DNA from: Nitrospira sp.
GTDB lineage: Bacteria; Nitrospirota; Nitrospiria; Nitrospirales; Nitrospiraceae
Reading direction: 5' to 3'
Length of the DNA: 64,000 bases
Assembly (NCBI GenBank): GCA_024760545.1
Contig: CP060501.1
Span: 4,232,036-4,296,035 of the forward strand
Each line of letters starts with the position of its first letter. Position 1 is the first letter of the stretch. A program made the translations under genes and the position numbers. This document shows, piece by piece, positions 14,629-24,061 of this stretch. The notes under the pieces were generated by a model. That model made no database searches. It was not told the DNA's origin and was given only the letters and a program-made list of their open reading frames with translations.

Positions 14629-15765
14629 TTAAGGGCACTCGGAATAACAGACGTTCTGATAGGTAAAGACATTTGGCGCGGTGGGGTTAATCGTGAGTTT
14701 GAGCCATTCATTCGGTACATTGGTGGAGCCTTGCACCGTGATGCGCGTGAGGTTTGGCACGGGTTGCGTTGAGTGTATCGGAGAAAGGACCACACCACCG
14801 GTACAGCCAGTGGTCGTCGTGGTATTCACACATCCGGTTCTATCGGTCGGATCCAATGGTCGGTCCACCCGATAGCGATGCGTATCACCGTTGAGCAACA
14901 GCACGGGGCCTCCATAGGCGACGGCCTTAGTGGCCAGCGCCTGCACAAACGCACGATAGCCTGTCAGCCCATCACCACCAGCCGCCGTTGCCGTGAGATC
15001 CCACATGTCGGCCTGAATGGCGATCACCACCGCCCCGGCCTTCTTGGCTTGGGCAATCTTAAACGCTCGGTTTAGCCAGCGCAGATTGGCCGCGTTGCGG
15101 TCCGTGACTTCCTGCTGACGAGCCGATTCGTTTAAGAACGGCGAACCCGTGCCGCCATTCCAGCGCAACCCATCGTTGTTGGAGCCGGGGATGTTCAACG
15201 TGATGAAGACCACATTGGACTGGGTCCACATGACGTTCTCCACGAACTGCGCATCCGCGGGGACCGTAAATTCCTGGGCTTGGGACTTCACTTCTTTTGG
15301 GGTGCCGCCAATGGTGTACCCCGGAATCGGGAAAAATAGCTGGCGGACAGCCGCCAGTTCATTCAAGGGGTAGCCGCTGGTAGATTCCTTTGCTTTGTGG
15401 CAGTCCGTCCACTCATTATCACCAGGGGTATAGACGAAGGGATCAGTGAATTTCTGAAAGATATCAAAAATCTCCTGATTATAATGAGGCAGAGCGGCTG
15501 TGGGGATCGGGCTCAATCCTGCGCCTGTGCAGGGCTGGCTCCCTGCGTGGATATCGCCGACGTGGATCACGAGGCTCACATCGGGATCGTTGTTGACCGA
15601 GTTGTAGAGGAGTGGCGCATTCGTTTTTAGGGTGGAACTATAGGGCCATCCACCAAACACGGCGACCGTCAGCGGGCTGCTAGGATGTTCTGCCAGCGCT
15701 GCGCTCGTGCATACGAGACTGGCCACCGCATACACGGTCGCCAATCGTAGAGACTTTCTCAGCAT
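14629..15765 (-). CDS. secreted calcineurin-like metallophosphoesterase
   Basis: 378-aa protein from MLRKSLRLATVYAVASLVCT, with a signal peptide cleaved after SAALA. Metallophosphatase motifs: VIHVGDIH (residues ~60-67, metal ligands), YTPGDNEW (Asn/His-type GDNE box), and NGDTHRYRVD near residue 290. The GNHE box has become GDNE, as in several secreted members. Probably a periplasmic or extracellular phosphoesterase. ATG 15765 is preceded by GAGGGGAAGGAC; a longer frame upstream lacks a signal sequence. Cysteines near the C-terminus may form disulfides. Confidence 0.85.
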   Translation of the reverse strand: MLRKSLRLATVYAVASLVCTSAALAEHPSSPLTVAVFGGWPYSSTLKTNAPLLYNSVNNDPDVSLVIHVGDIHAGSQPCTGAGLSPIPTAALPHYNQEIFDIFQKFTDPFVYTPGDNEWTDCHKAKESTSGYPLNELAAVRQLFFPIPGYTIGGTPKEVKSQAQEFTVPADAQFVENVMWTQSNVVFITLNIPGSNNDGLRWNGGTGSPFLNESARQQEVTDRNAANLRWLNRAFKIAQAKKAGAVVIAIQADMWDLTATAAGGDGLTGYRAFVQALATKAVAYGGPVLLLNGDTHRYRVDRPLDPTDRTGCVNTTTTTGCTGGVVLSPIHSTQPVPNLTRITVQGSTNVPNEWLKLTINPTAPNVFTYQNVCYSECP

Positions 15766-16207
15766 TGTCCTTCCCCTCTCAGTGGAAGTAACCATAAACC
15801 CCAGTACACGAACCATTCCCGCTAACTACTGGTAGCAACCTCCTCCGCAAGCCCCCCTCGCACCGGCATACCCCCACCGGCTTAGGTAACGGGTCCCATA
15901 TTGGGGTTGCAACGCCAGGGCAACAAAACTGAAGGATCTATGCAATTAACTAAGGGGTGTCGGCTTAGTGTGATAACCATACAAGACAGCGCTTCACTAT
16001 TCACTTCTTCGTCAATCTTCCTATACTTTGTTGGCCCACTATCTGTTATCCCAAGCAGCCTTCTCACGTGTAACTCTTTAGTTCTACATATTAGTACTCC
16101 AGAATATCTTTAGGGCATTCAGGTTGCTGTTATAGACTTTAGGAAGTATGCAGAATGAACCGTGCGCGAATACCTCATACTTCCCAGAGAATGATTAGGA
16201 GACAATG
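15766..16207 (+). other. intergenic region with dispersed repeat copy 3
   Basis: The repeat core lies at 15891-15926 (GGGTCCCATATTGGGGTTGC...) behind the arm CACCGGCATACCCCCACCGG. Bases 15940-16190 are AT-rich and gene-free; they probably carry the promoter of the gene at 16208. Confidence 0.5.
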
Positions 16208-16564
16208 ATGGCTAATATGGTTGCAGGTTTCTTCTGCACTCGCACACACGCGGAACAGACGAAGTCCGAACTCGCAAAGTTCAAGAATATTCCTGCTATC
16301 CATATGCAGGTCTACGACCACCCCGGGGTTCAGCCCATGGCCCGTACCGACAGAAGCTGGTGTGACAGTCTTAAGGACTACCTTGGATTTGGTCACTCAA
16401 GTCAGGCTCTGTACCCTGAAGGCGTTCGGCGTGGCGGGCCGGTTCTCGAGGTCACAGCTGAGGCGTGTCACATCAACGCGATTGCCGCTTTGTTGAATCG
16501 ATGCGGGGCGGAGGACATCTCGATCTTCACGGCAGCAGAGGCGACGGTTGGGCAACAAGAGTAG
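16208..16564 (+). CDS. general-stress YflT-like small protein
   Basis: 118-aa soluble protein starting MANMVAGFFCTRTHAEQTKS. The FxTRTHAEQ start followed by a helix, a short strand with IHMQVYDH and a C-terminal helix (CHINAIAALLNRCGAEDISI) resembles the ferredoxin-like domain of heat- or stress-induced YflT proteins. The identity is moderate, so the name is tentative. AGGAG at 16197-16201 favours ATG 16208 over the ATG three bases earlier. No catalytic motif is visible. Confidence 0.5.
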   Translation: MANMVAGFFCTRTHAEQTKSELAKFKNIPAIHMQVYDHPGVQPMARTDRSWCDSLKDYLGFGHSSQALYPEGVRRGGPVLEVTAEACHINAIAALLNRCGAEDISIFTAAEATVGQQE

Positions 16565-16616
16565 TCTCCTACGATATTTATCAAGGCAACCACACCACTG
16601 TATTGCCCCGCTTCTG

Positions 16617-16850
16617 CCACTCGCATGGTGGCAGGGGTGTGGATCAATCCATAACCCTTTCCTTCCTCGTCGTGCCTCTTGCTCCAACGCTTCAAGCGCT
16701 GTATTGCCTGGCGCATACTTCCGATACCACCAGCACCGACCTTCTTTGACTTACTCTGTATCGTGACATTCTGGGCGAGCTCAAGTTGGACCTGGCTTGT
16801 TTCCCTCGCTCTCCAAAGGTCTGCTTCTTCCCTCCCATAGCCGTTGGGCC
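16617..16850 (-). pseudogene. thermonuclease C-terminal remnant 1
   Basis: Pieces in different frames match the intact thermonuclease at 18791-19252: KKQTFGER..KQA..NLS near 16800-16850, then an internal deletion, then LEQEARRGRKGLWIDPHP near 16625-16680. The natural stop is lost by a one-base deletion. It is not functional. Confidence 0.65.
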
Positions 16851-16876
16851 TTACAAGAGACGCACCATTTTTCTGG

Positions 16877-17617
16877 TCACTGTTTTACACATTCGATCAG
16901 CACTGCAGGAGGGTGAGCGAGATAGTCATTCCAGAATGCTCCATCCTCCATCCCCTGTGGATGGGGAGAAACCTCCGGCAAATGAACTTTGAAATCCTGG
17001 AATCCTGCCGCAGTAAACGCGTTCTCGTATGCCTCTAGGGGTAAATAGTAGTTCTCGATCTGGATTGAGGAGTCATCGAGATAGACCGTCCAGACGATTG
17101 GAGCGCCTTCATAGGCGTGGTCTGTGAGCGTAATCGTGAAGCCATATTTCCGATAATCCGTATGCCTGAAGGTGTAGAGATCAGGATTCCCGGTGAAGGT
17201 GACGAACCGTCCTCCTGGCTTTAAACGGCTCGCGAGCCCACGACACATGGCCAAGAGCTCGTCCTGGTTACGTGCGTAGACCAAGAGCCAGGCGGACACC
17301 GCGAGATCGAACTCCTGCTGAACTCTTTCTGTACAGGCATCTTCGACGCGGTATGTAATGCCCAGCGGATGATGCGCTTCCTGATCGAGGGCTAAACGAA
17401 TCATGGCTTCAGAGAGATCAATGCCTACGACTTGACCCGCACCCCACTGCCGGAGTTTGCGTGTGTAGAACCCTTCTCCACAGGCGACATCCACGACTTT
17501 TTTCCCTTCAATGTTCCCGAGACGCTTCAGTATGGAAAACGTCTCGATCCGCGAACGCCACGGATGCTCTTTGCATTGCTTATATTGCGAGGCAATCGCG
17601 TTATAGTCAGTGGTCAT
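16877..17617 (-). CDS. class I SAM-dependent methyltransferase
   Basis: 246-aa protein with the class I fold: motif I VVDVACGEGFYTRKL (residues ~41-55), motif II VVGIDLSEAMIR, acidic motif near VEDACTE, motif IV FDLAVSAWLLVY and post-IV RLKPGGRF. The N-terminal DYNAIASQYKQ is the usual cap helix of ubiE/small-molecule methyltransferases. The substrate is unknown. It stands alone on the minus strand in a region of small stress genes. The assignment to family is firm. Confidence 0.88.
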   Translation of the reverse strand: MTTDYNAIASQYKQCKEHPWRSRIETFSILKRLGNIEGKKVVDVACGEGFYTRKLRQWGAGQVVGIDLSEAMIRLALDQEAHHPLGITYRVEDACTERVQQEFDLAVSAWLLVYARNQDELLAMCRGLASRLKPGGRFVTFTGNPDLYTFRHTDYRKYGFTITLTDHAYEGAPIVWTVYLDDSSIQIENYYLPLEAYENAFTAAGFQDFKVHLPEVSPHPQGMEDGAFWNDYLAHPPAVLIECVKQ

Positions 17618-17974
17618 CAGTTTTCATCCGATAGCCAAAGGAACGACGTAGAAGTTACCACAGCCTGCCGCAATCCGCACACCCTCCCACCCGTCGTGGT
17701 TCTGAGACTCTCTTGAGGCATTCGCCACCGGGGCAAAATGGGAGAGCTACACTCTTACCCTAGGGGTCTTCTTAGTGGGGTAATCATACAAAATAGACCT
17801 CTCACACTCTCATTTATGCGACACATTTATATTGGTACTGCCTGTAGATTCTAAGTAGTTTCACGTGTAAGTCATTACATCTACGTACGAATCGCTCATA
17901 GTGTTCTGGGCATATCCTTCCTGGCATTCAACTTGCGGTTATCTTGTGGGGGGCGGCTTACAAGGGAGGTGGAT
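17618..17974. other. intergenic, degenerate repeat only
   Basis: A weak echo of the dispersed repeat (CGCCACCGGGGCAAAATGGG) lies near 17722-17742. No gene, terminator or strong promoter is seen otherwise. Confidence 0.4.
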
Positions 17975-18313
17975 ATGCAACAGGGATTGCATGTGCCCAG
18001 AACAATCAGGGCGGCCTTGTTTGTCCAATATGAATGGCATCTCACGCCGAGAGGATGGATTCTCGGGGGGTGGTGTACACCTGAATCGGTCACCTCACCA
18101 ACGCCGCCTCCAGATGATCGTGTTGAGACATGGATGATCACAGCAACACCCTACAAGAACCTGTGCGTTCCTGCGCAACAGCAATGGTCGCTCGTCTGGG
18201 TCTCTTCTCAACATAGTGCGGCCCAGCGACGCGCATTACGGGCGTGGCATCGTCTGCCCGCGCAAGGGTGGGAGGATTCTACGCCCACCTCTTGGGACTT
18301 TCCTCTGAACTAG
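17975..18313 (+). CDS. WHLTPRGW-family protein, copy 1
   Basis: 112-aa protein with YEWHLTPRGWILGGW (~32-46), PPPDDRVETW (~62-71), QWSLVWVSSQH (~88-98) and a C-terminal TSWDFPLN. Two paralogues in this window, at 39326-39637 and 55535-55840, share all four blocks in the same order. The Trp-rich, strand-forming sequence suggests a compact beta domain. No known family is recognised. ATG 17975 follows AAGGGAGG. The N-terminus is about 12 residues longer than in the paralogues. Confidence 0.65.
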   Translation: MQQGLHVPRTIRAALFVQYEWHLTPRGWILGGWCTPESVTSPTPPPDDRVETWMITATPYKNLCVPAQQQWSLVWVSSQHSAAQRRALRAWHRLPAQGWEDSTPTSWDFPLN

Positions 18314-18533
18314 TCTTAAGTGTGCCCGCTACCGACCAACCCATAAATGGCGCACTCTGCCCACGTCATGGGCTGAGGACTCTCTTAAGGGATGCAACAC
18401 CAGAGCAAAAGGTGGGTGGCCACTCTAGCGCGATGTGCAGGTAGAGGAGGCTAGGCAACGTAAACTAGGGAGAATGGTATAGAATAGATCGGCTATTTGT
18501 GCTAATGCTATTCCCCTCATGAAAGAGGGGGGC
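18314..18533 (+). repeat. degenerate dispersed repeat, copy 4
   Basis: GGGATGCAACACCAGAGCAA with AAGG at 18389-18413 matches the second half of the dispersed repeat; the CCCATATTGG half is missing. The remaining sequence is gene-free. Confidence 0.4.
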
Positions 18534-18749
18534 ATGATCGCCCAAGGCTACAAAGACTTGAGCCACCGCGAGCGCCAGGTTCTGCAAGCGGTCTGGGATG
18601 GGCTGAGAGTCAAGGAAATTGGGGGTCGCCTAAGAATTGCCTCACGGACGGTGGAGTATCACAAAGCGGTGATCCTGAGAAAGTGGCATTGCCGGAATTT
18701 CCTAACTGTCTGTCGCTTAGCCTTGAAGCGGAGATATTTGAAGATCTAG
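18534..18749 (+). CDS. LuxR-type helix-turn-helix regulator
   Basis: 71-aa protein that is essentially one GerE/LuxR DNA-binding domain: LSHRERQVLQAVWDGLRVKE, IGGRLRIASRTVEYHKAVIL and RKWHCRN. It lacks a receiver or ligand domain. Probably a small transcription factor, or the detached output domain of a response regulator. ATG 18534 is preceded by GAGGGGGG. No partner gene is adjacent. Confidence 0.8.
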   Translation: MIAQGYKDLSHRERQVLQAVWDGLRVKEIGGRLRIASRTVEYHKAVILRKWHCRNFLTVCRLALKRRYLKI

Positions 18750-18790
18750 CTGGGAGTTTCATGCCTCTTCTTCATTGAGGCTCTCCACTC

Positions 18791-19252
18791 TCACGGTGGA
18801 AGGGGGTGAGGATCTACCCATAACCCTTTCCTCGTTTCTCGTGCTTCCTGTTCCAACCCTTCCAGGACTGTATCACCTGGGGCATATTTTCTATACCACC
18901 AGCACCACCCACCTTTGACTAGTTCATGGTTCAAGTTGCGATTATCCGCCAATACTACAGTACCGAGCGTGCGCCCATACCTATCCTTGCCGGTTGTCTG
19001 AATCGTGACGTTCTGACCAAAACTTAAGTTAGACGTGGCCTGCTTCGCCCACTTACCGAAAGCCTGTTTCTTCTCTGGGCAATCGATACCCACAAGGCGG
19101 ATGCGTTCGGCATTCTTGTTGTGAAGAACTTCGATGGTGTCACCATCTTTGACGGAGACCACCCGTCCCGTGAAATCGGTTGCGTGGGATGGATAAGCAA
19201 AAAGGGCAAGTAGGACGATAGAGAGAAGTAGGGTTTGATACATCGCACTCAT
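18791..19252 (-). CDS. secreted thermonuclease-like nuclease (SNase)
   Basis: 153-aa staphylococcal-nuclease-fold protein with an N-terminal signal peptide (MSAMYQTLLLSIVLLALFAY, cleavage after SHA). Core: VVSVKDGDTIEV (Ca-binding Asp), RIRLVGIDCPE (catalytic Arg and Glu) and KDRYGRTLG (second Arg). LNHELVKGGWCWWYRKYAP completes the family pattern. It probably cleaves extracellular or periplasmic nucleic acid. Remnants of the same gene type lie at 16617 and 57046, so the family has been copied and lost repeatedly here. Confidence 0.9.
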   Translation of the reverse strand: MSAMYQTLLLSIVLLALFAYPSHATDFTGRVVSVKDGDTIEVLHNKNAERIRLVGIDCPEKKQAFGKWAKQATSNLSFGQNVTIQTTGKDRYGRTLGTVVLADNRNLNHELVKGGWCWWYRKYAPGDTVLEGLEQEARETRKGLWVDPHPLPP

Positions 19253-19291
19253 TATAAACTATCCGAAAGTAAGCGATGTAATGTGCCTATT

Positions 19292-21457
19292 TCAAAGGGC
19301 GAGGACGTCCGTATAAAGCTTTCTTAAGTGGTCATCAGACATATCCAAGATTGGCTCATACATGAACGAATTTAAGTGGATATGCTCGGGGGTCATAAGA
19401 ACTACGCGTTCAAGGATCTGTATTGCGGCAGTCTCACCTCTAAATAACTCCTTAAATTTGGCGAGTAGTGCCTGCGTTTGGTTCGACTTGATTCCACCGA
19501 AATATGAAGGGTCGTCAATTCTCATTGTCATGAATCGTTCTGCGACTAACCGTATTGCGATGGAAAGTACTATCTTGTTTTCAAAGTTGATACTCGCACC
19601 TGCCACAAGGCATTTGTTAGCTTCCTCTTTTATGATGTCAACCACTGGCTTGTTACCGTTCTCTGAGCTACCGCTTGTTCCAAAAACCTCATTGAAGATT
19701 GCGTCGAGTTCGTTTTGAGCAATCCCAATAGAATCCTGTTTCCAATGCAGCAGCGACGTTAGCCTTATGAAACAAGCGTCCTCCTCCCCCTTGGTATATT
19801 CGATTATGTTGCGGATAAATGGAATTGAAGCAATTTTCTTTGATGGATCAGTGAAAAAGTTCAGTTTCCAATCTTTAACGAAAATATTCTTAATACCTGT
19901 GGCCTGTTTAAGAGAAAGCTCTCCTGCAATACTTCTGGTAGTCATAAGGCAGTGAGAGTACTTGACGAACCTACTTTCCACTGTACGGAAGAAGTCGAAA
20001 TTATGTGTTAAGAGGATTTGCATAAAGTTCGGTTCGTCAGCTATGTCCTTCAAGTATTGAATGATGGCGTACTTATTCTTGTAGTCGAATGAGTCCGCGA
20101 TATCATCCACTATAAATAGAGTTTCCTGGCTTGCCTTCTTTCGAGCTTCAACCTCGAAAATAATATTGAGTATATAAAGAGCTTTCTTCTCGCCAGTACT
20201 TAAGGTCTTCAGCAGGGTGACTTTATCGACGGAAGCTGTATCAGTCCCGTCTACATAGGTGAATCCCAGAGTAAGCATTGGCTCTTGTCCCAAAATAACC
20301 GAGATTCTGTTCTCAGCCATCAGCTTAAACGGAACAAAAAAACGGTCATTAAAGATCTCAATTACCGATTACCATTGGGTTCTCTGTTTACTCGCTTCTT
20401 CCTCAATCTTTCTCTTTCTCTCTTCAGCGGCCTGAAATCTTTCAATTAAATCCTTATAAAGATCGATTCGCTCTTTGAAATAGGACTTCCAAATCTCTTC
20501 CTTAAAACCCTCAATGTTTGCCAGCTTTGGCAAAAGCTCCTCATGATCGCTGAGATACGCTTGGAATCCTCTAAGGGCCGCATTCTTTGTAATTAGCTTT
20601 TCAATCTCTGAAAACTTTTGCCTGAGGTCTTTGTCCTTGGAAATGCTTTCTTTTTCTTCTGCAATCAGCGCCTCCAGTTGCTTGACTGTAGTGACCTCCA
20701 ATTTCTTGTCACCATTCAAGCTCACTGTATGTTTGGCGTCAAAGAAACCGTTGTCAGCTAAACTCTTCGCTATGGTGGAAGCGTTATAGTAAGTAAATGT
20801 ACCTTTTTTAAAGTACGTAGACGCAGCTAACAGCTCATTGTATCTCTTGATATACTCTTCGATGGTAGTCTTTACATCCTTCGTAGAAAGAAGCGATAGT
20901 ACCTTCTCATCGAAAATCATGTCGTACTCGATGTTTGCAAAAGGAGCGTCCTTCTGAGAGATCACCTCGTCCTTAACGCGGATCAAAGCGCGATAAAACT
21001 CTACATCGCTTTTTGTAAATGTCGAAGAAATCTCCCTAGCTAGGTCCTTCCTCGATCCAGATTGTTCCTTAAGAGCCTTAATGAATCTCTCCCTGGATGC
21101 ATCAATATCTTCATGAAGCTTTTCGTATTCTTCTCTCAGCTTGGCATCAACCAATAGCGTCGAAGTTTTCTCTGTATGACCCAAAACTTCATCATAAGGA
21201 CAAATGACCACAACATTGTCCTTTGGTATAGGCACAGCATTCTCATCGGTAATTACTCTCTTGCATGTTCTGGCAGGGAATATCCGATCCTTCGATACGA
21301 TGTTCTCAGCTACGTCTTTAAACGTTTGAGCCAGAGAGGTTTTCATTGCTCCATTGGGAGCATAAATGGCGTAAACCTTTTGTCCCGTAAAATCGAAGTC
21401 AGTCCTGAGCTTTTTAATTCCATAACAATTTGCGAGGTCAACTTTGAGCTTTTGCAT
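19292..21457 (-). pseudogene. large AAA/SMC-like ATPase split by one stop codon
   Basis: One 721-codon frame from MQKLKVDLANCYGIKKLRTD to the C-terminus at 19292 is interrupted only by TAA at 20366-20368 (TQW-stop-SVIEIFNDRF). The N-terminal half has a RecF/SMC-like start and a Walker A variant YAPNGAMKTS in which the usual second Gly is Met. A long coiled coil follows (~120-350). The second half has the ABC signature-like TLSTGEKKALYIL, Walker B ETLFIVDDIADSFD and an H-loop LLTHNFDFF. This is the AAA_13-like organisation of RloC/PrrC-type and other defence ATPases. Translation of two halves is possible but a single polypeptide is not. The DNA is AT-rich against its neighbours. Confidence 0.8.
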
Positions 21458-21553
21458 TTATGCTCCGGCTTTTGTTTATTGGACACAATGTAATAGAAAA
21501 GGGCACACATTGTATTTGTTTTACAATGTGCGGATCTACGCAAATGGAACGAC

Positions 21554-22072
21554 TCATTGACTTGGTCGGTGGTTTGGATTTACTTCAGATGCTGATTCAA
21601 AAGGATTAGACATGTTGAAGATAAATGTGCATAGATCGTCACTGCTTAATCCGAATTGAACCGGGTGGTCGGGAAATAAAAAAATATGCCAATCCTTTGG
21701 CAGGTGATCTACCCGGGTCATCGTGTGTTTGCCTTCCTTGGTATAAACATATGCCAAGTCAAATATTCCAGCATCACCACCGTTGAGGACGAGATGAAAT
21801 ACCTCTGCATTTGTTTCTCTCTTATGAGTTATTTCTTCAGCTGTGAGCTGGCTCACATATGCGAATTCAAGCATGTATTTGCATCCTAGGAGAGAGGCCT
21901 CTTTGCTTTCCCGCGGTAGCTTTTTGAGTTTTGCCTGCAGCGTTACTATGGTTTCGCTCGCCTCTATAGCACGTGCTTTCCACTGAGCAGAAATCGACAA
22001 CTGGGCCCAGGACGGCAATGGCTCCGCGAGCAGAAACAAGAGAAGGGATATGAGACATAGTTTCGTTCTCAT
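21554..22072 (-). CDS. exported hypothetical protein
   Basis: 172-aa protein from MRTKLCLISLLLFLLAEPLP, with a signal peptide cleaved near SWAQL. The mature part has a long helix (ARAIEASETIVTLQAKLKKL) and a beta-rich C-terminal part (DLAYVYTKEGKHTMTRVDHL). No family is recognised. ATG 22072 has TAGGAGAGGAG upstream, which rules out the longer frame. It lies upstream of the broken ATPase on the same strand, about 100 bases apart. Confidence 0.6.
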   Translation of the reverse strand: MRTKLCLISLLLFLLAEPLPSWAQLSISAQWKARAIEASETIVTLQAKLKKLPRESKEASLLGCKYMLEFAYVSQLTAEEITHKRETNAEVFHLVLNGGDAGIFDLAYVYTKEGKHTMTRVDHLPKDWHIFLFPDHPVQFGLSSDDLCTFIFNMSNPFESASEVNPNHRPSQ

Positions 22073-22168
22073 TTGATAGGCTCCTCTCCTAAATCCAAGC
22101 CTTTGACAATTCGTGGATTGCGTTGGGTATGATTTCGCCTCGTGCCGTTCACAAAGCGTTAATTGCAT

Positions 22169-22687
22169 TTGAATGCCGGAGCATTAGGGAGGTAAATGGA
22201 GGCGTATTGTAAGATTGTATGTATTTGAGACGCAAGCAGAGTCAGTAGGTATATTACTTCCTCACTTCTCCCATATTGACCATGGTGACAAACCCTCAAA
22301 CCCACATGTAACACCATCCTAATTCCTCATCACATGTGGATCACATCCGATCCAGTTAGGATCCATTCCGATTCGAAGGTAAGATGGCCGAACTTCGCAT
22401 CAAAAAGTAAAGTGACGTAAATACCATATGTTCTGCGTTATCACGAGTGGCCCAAGAAATGCTTTAGTACCTCGCTTGAAGAAGGTTGAAGAGTCCACGA
22501 TGGACTTCTGCACTCTGGAAGCTAGTTTCATTACTGAGTCTCGCAACAATGCTTAGGCCGCAGGGATGAAGGTAGGATCTGAGCGAGTCTGAGTCGCTAT
22601 CAAATCAGCATTGACCATGTTCAGGAAGGACACGGAGGTGTGCGGTGAGAGTCGCCACAAATGCTGGATGAAAGGAGAGGTGAGGCT
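22169..22687. repeat. gene-free stretch with a second dispersed repeat
   Basis: Bases 22216-22293 match 48232-48306 in segments: TTGTATGT(A/G)..., CGCAAG, then CTTCCTCACTTCTCCCATAT with TGACC(A/G)TGGT(G/T)ACAA. No gene is recognised in the rest. Confidence 0.45.
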
Positions 22688-22768
22688 ATGTCATTGATGC
22701 TAGAAGCTCTATTTGTTAGTGCTGTAGTGGGGTTACTGTATATAGTGCTTGCCCCGGGCCGCAATTGA
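22688..22768 (+). CDS. 26-aa membrane micropeptide candidate
   Basis: MSLMLEALFVSAVVGLLYIV then LAPGRN: one hydrophobic helix of ~20 residues with a basic end. AAAGGAGAGGTGAGG lies directly upstream, which is a strong ribosome site for so short a frame. It could be a small membrane regulatory peptide such as a KdpF-like subunit, but no partner gene is near. Chance occurrence cannot be excluded. Confidence 0.3.
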   Translation: MSLMLEALFVSAVVGLLYIVLAPGRN

Positions 22769-23135
22769 TTGGAGTGACGCACCTGGCTTCGATTCAGCGA
22801 GGTTTCGTCGTGAACCTAGAGAGCGACGCGGGCCGGGATGCGGTCCGTTTACCCTTTACCGGCTCGCCTCAAATACTTCCCGACAGGACTTGTGTCATGT
22901 AGATGTCGGAGATCCTGGGGCTGTATCACAAATTTGCCGCAACGAACGCGAAGCTTGGATACAATCGGTCTGAGGGAATGCCCCAATGCCGATTCAGGGA
23001 CTCGTGGAGATGACCATAGACGCCTCTTCGGCGATGACTCAACAATCGGTCGATTTAGCGACACCAGCCCCAACGTGCTGACCAACACCGTGCAGAGAGA
23101 AATGCACAAAGACCGTTCAAGCCTTGGTCGGCATG
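22769..23135. other. no recognisable feature
   Basis: Open frames on both strands here overlap each other and the end of the DUF4142 gene and show no family match. I see no repeat of the kinds found elsewhere. Confidence 0.4.
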
Positions 23136-23693
23136 TTAGGATCTTTCCCAGTACTGACCGAGACCTGCGTACGCGAGGCCCAGGGAAGAAGCGATGGTTT
23201 CGGCCTGAGCAAGATGATCTTTCACCATTGGTACGGCATCGGTTGCCCATTGACGAATTGCGGGATTCTTCTCCTCACGTGCGACGTGTTCGAGTTGCTT
23301 CATTTCCATCGCGTGTTCACGCAAGATGAAGGTGCTATAGGCGCGATCAAACTCCTTGCCTGCTGTTCTAGTTAGTTCAGCATTCATCGCGGTATGCGAC
23401 TCGCTCAATCTGTTCACGAGCTGAAATCTCCCCTTCGAGGCCAACTGCCGAACCTCTTGGCCGAATTTTAGATGGTCGACCACCATTCGGGCACCGAACC
23501 GTTTGACTTCTTCACTCTCGGCTTTCTGCGTTGCCAACTGACCAAGATCGATTTGCTCCAGCTGAGCGGCAGCGGCTTGTTGCAGGAAGGCTTCGGTGAT
23601 TTGTGAGGAAACGTCGGGAGCGGTCATAGCGCAGGAGATTGAAATGACGACAGCAGCAATGCCACTTATGATCGATGTGAAAGGATGAGCCAT
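23136..23693 (-). CDS. DUF4142 exported protein, copy 1
   Basis: 185-aa ferritin-like helical protein from MAHPFTSIISGIAAVVISIS, with a signal peptide. The DUF4142 pattern is clear: FLQQAAAAQLEQIDLGQLAT, QKAESEEVKRFGARMVVDH, and EFDRAYSTFILREHAMEMKQ with a C-terminal helix VPMVKDHLAQAETIAS. These periplasmic four-helix proteins are frequent in stress islands; their ligand is unknown. Start 23693 is preceded by GGGGAGGG. The closest relative in the window is 36058-36600, with a more distant one at 41621-42163. Confidence 0.85.
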   Translation of the reverse strand: MAHPFTSIISGIAAVVISISCAMTAPDVSSQITEAFLQQAAAAQLEQIDLGQLATQKAESEEVKRFGARMVVDHLKFGQEVRQLASKGRFQLVNRLSESHTAMNAELTRTAGKEFDRAYSTFILREHAMEMKQLEHVAREEKNPAIRQWATDAVPMVKDHLAQAETIASSLGLAYAGLGQYWERS

Positions 23694-24061
23694 AGCGCCC
23701 TCCCCATGGTCCGAGGATGACATGTTGGCGGCTGCTATATGAAGACAGCTTCTTCACTAATCATGGCTGACTTCTAGGGGCGGCATACTAGGAAAGAGAC
23801 TAGGTGGGACGTAAAGAAGCCTAGTTAAACAGGTGATCGCTTCATTCCCTTGCATCGGGGGCTTGCGAAGATGCCGTGAGTGAGACCGATTCGCTCAACC
23901 CCGATTAATAAGTGTCTTGGTTCACATGGCTATCTGTGTGTGTTACGCAGAGATGAAAATAGAATTGACACGCTAGCAGGATAAGCATATCCAATTTTGA
24001 GCAGTTTTCAGTCTAGTGGTTCCTCGTGTTGGACAGGAAATCTTGCTGAGGGATAATTGCC
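23694..24061 (+). promoter_or_regulatory. intergenic with promoter for element 2 replication genes
   Basis: TTGACA (23965-23970), 17 bases, TATCCA (23988-23993) form a sigma70-like promoter. It lies 70 bases ahead of the gene at 24062. The remaining sequence back to 23694 shows no gene. Confidence 0.5.

Noticed and set aside
16397-16716. Minus-strand frames under the YflT-like gene as separate genes
   Set aside because: The only protein-like part (KGLWIDPHP) belongs to the thermonuclease remnant.
22838-23329. 163-aa plus-strand and overlapping 133-aa minus-strand frames
   Set aside because: They overlap the DUF4142 gene and each other, and look like Arg/Pro-rich shadow translations.
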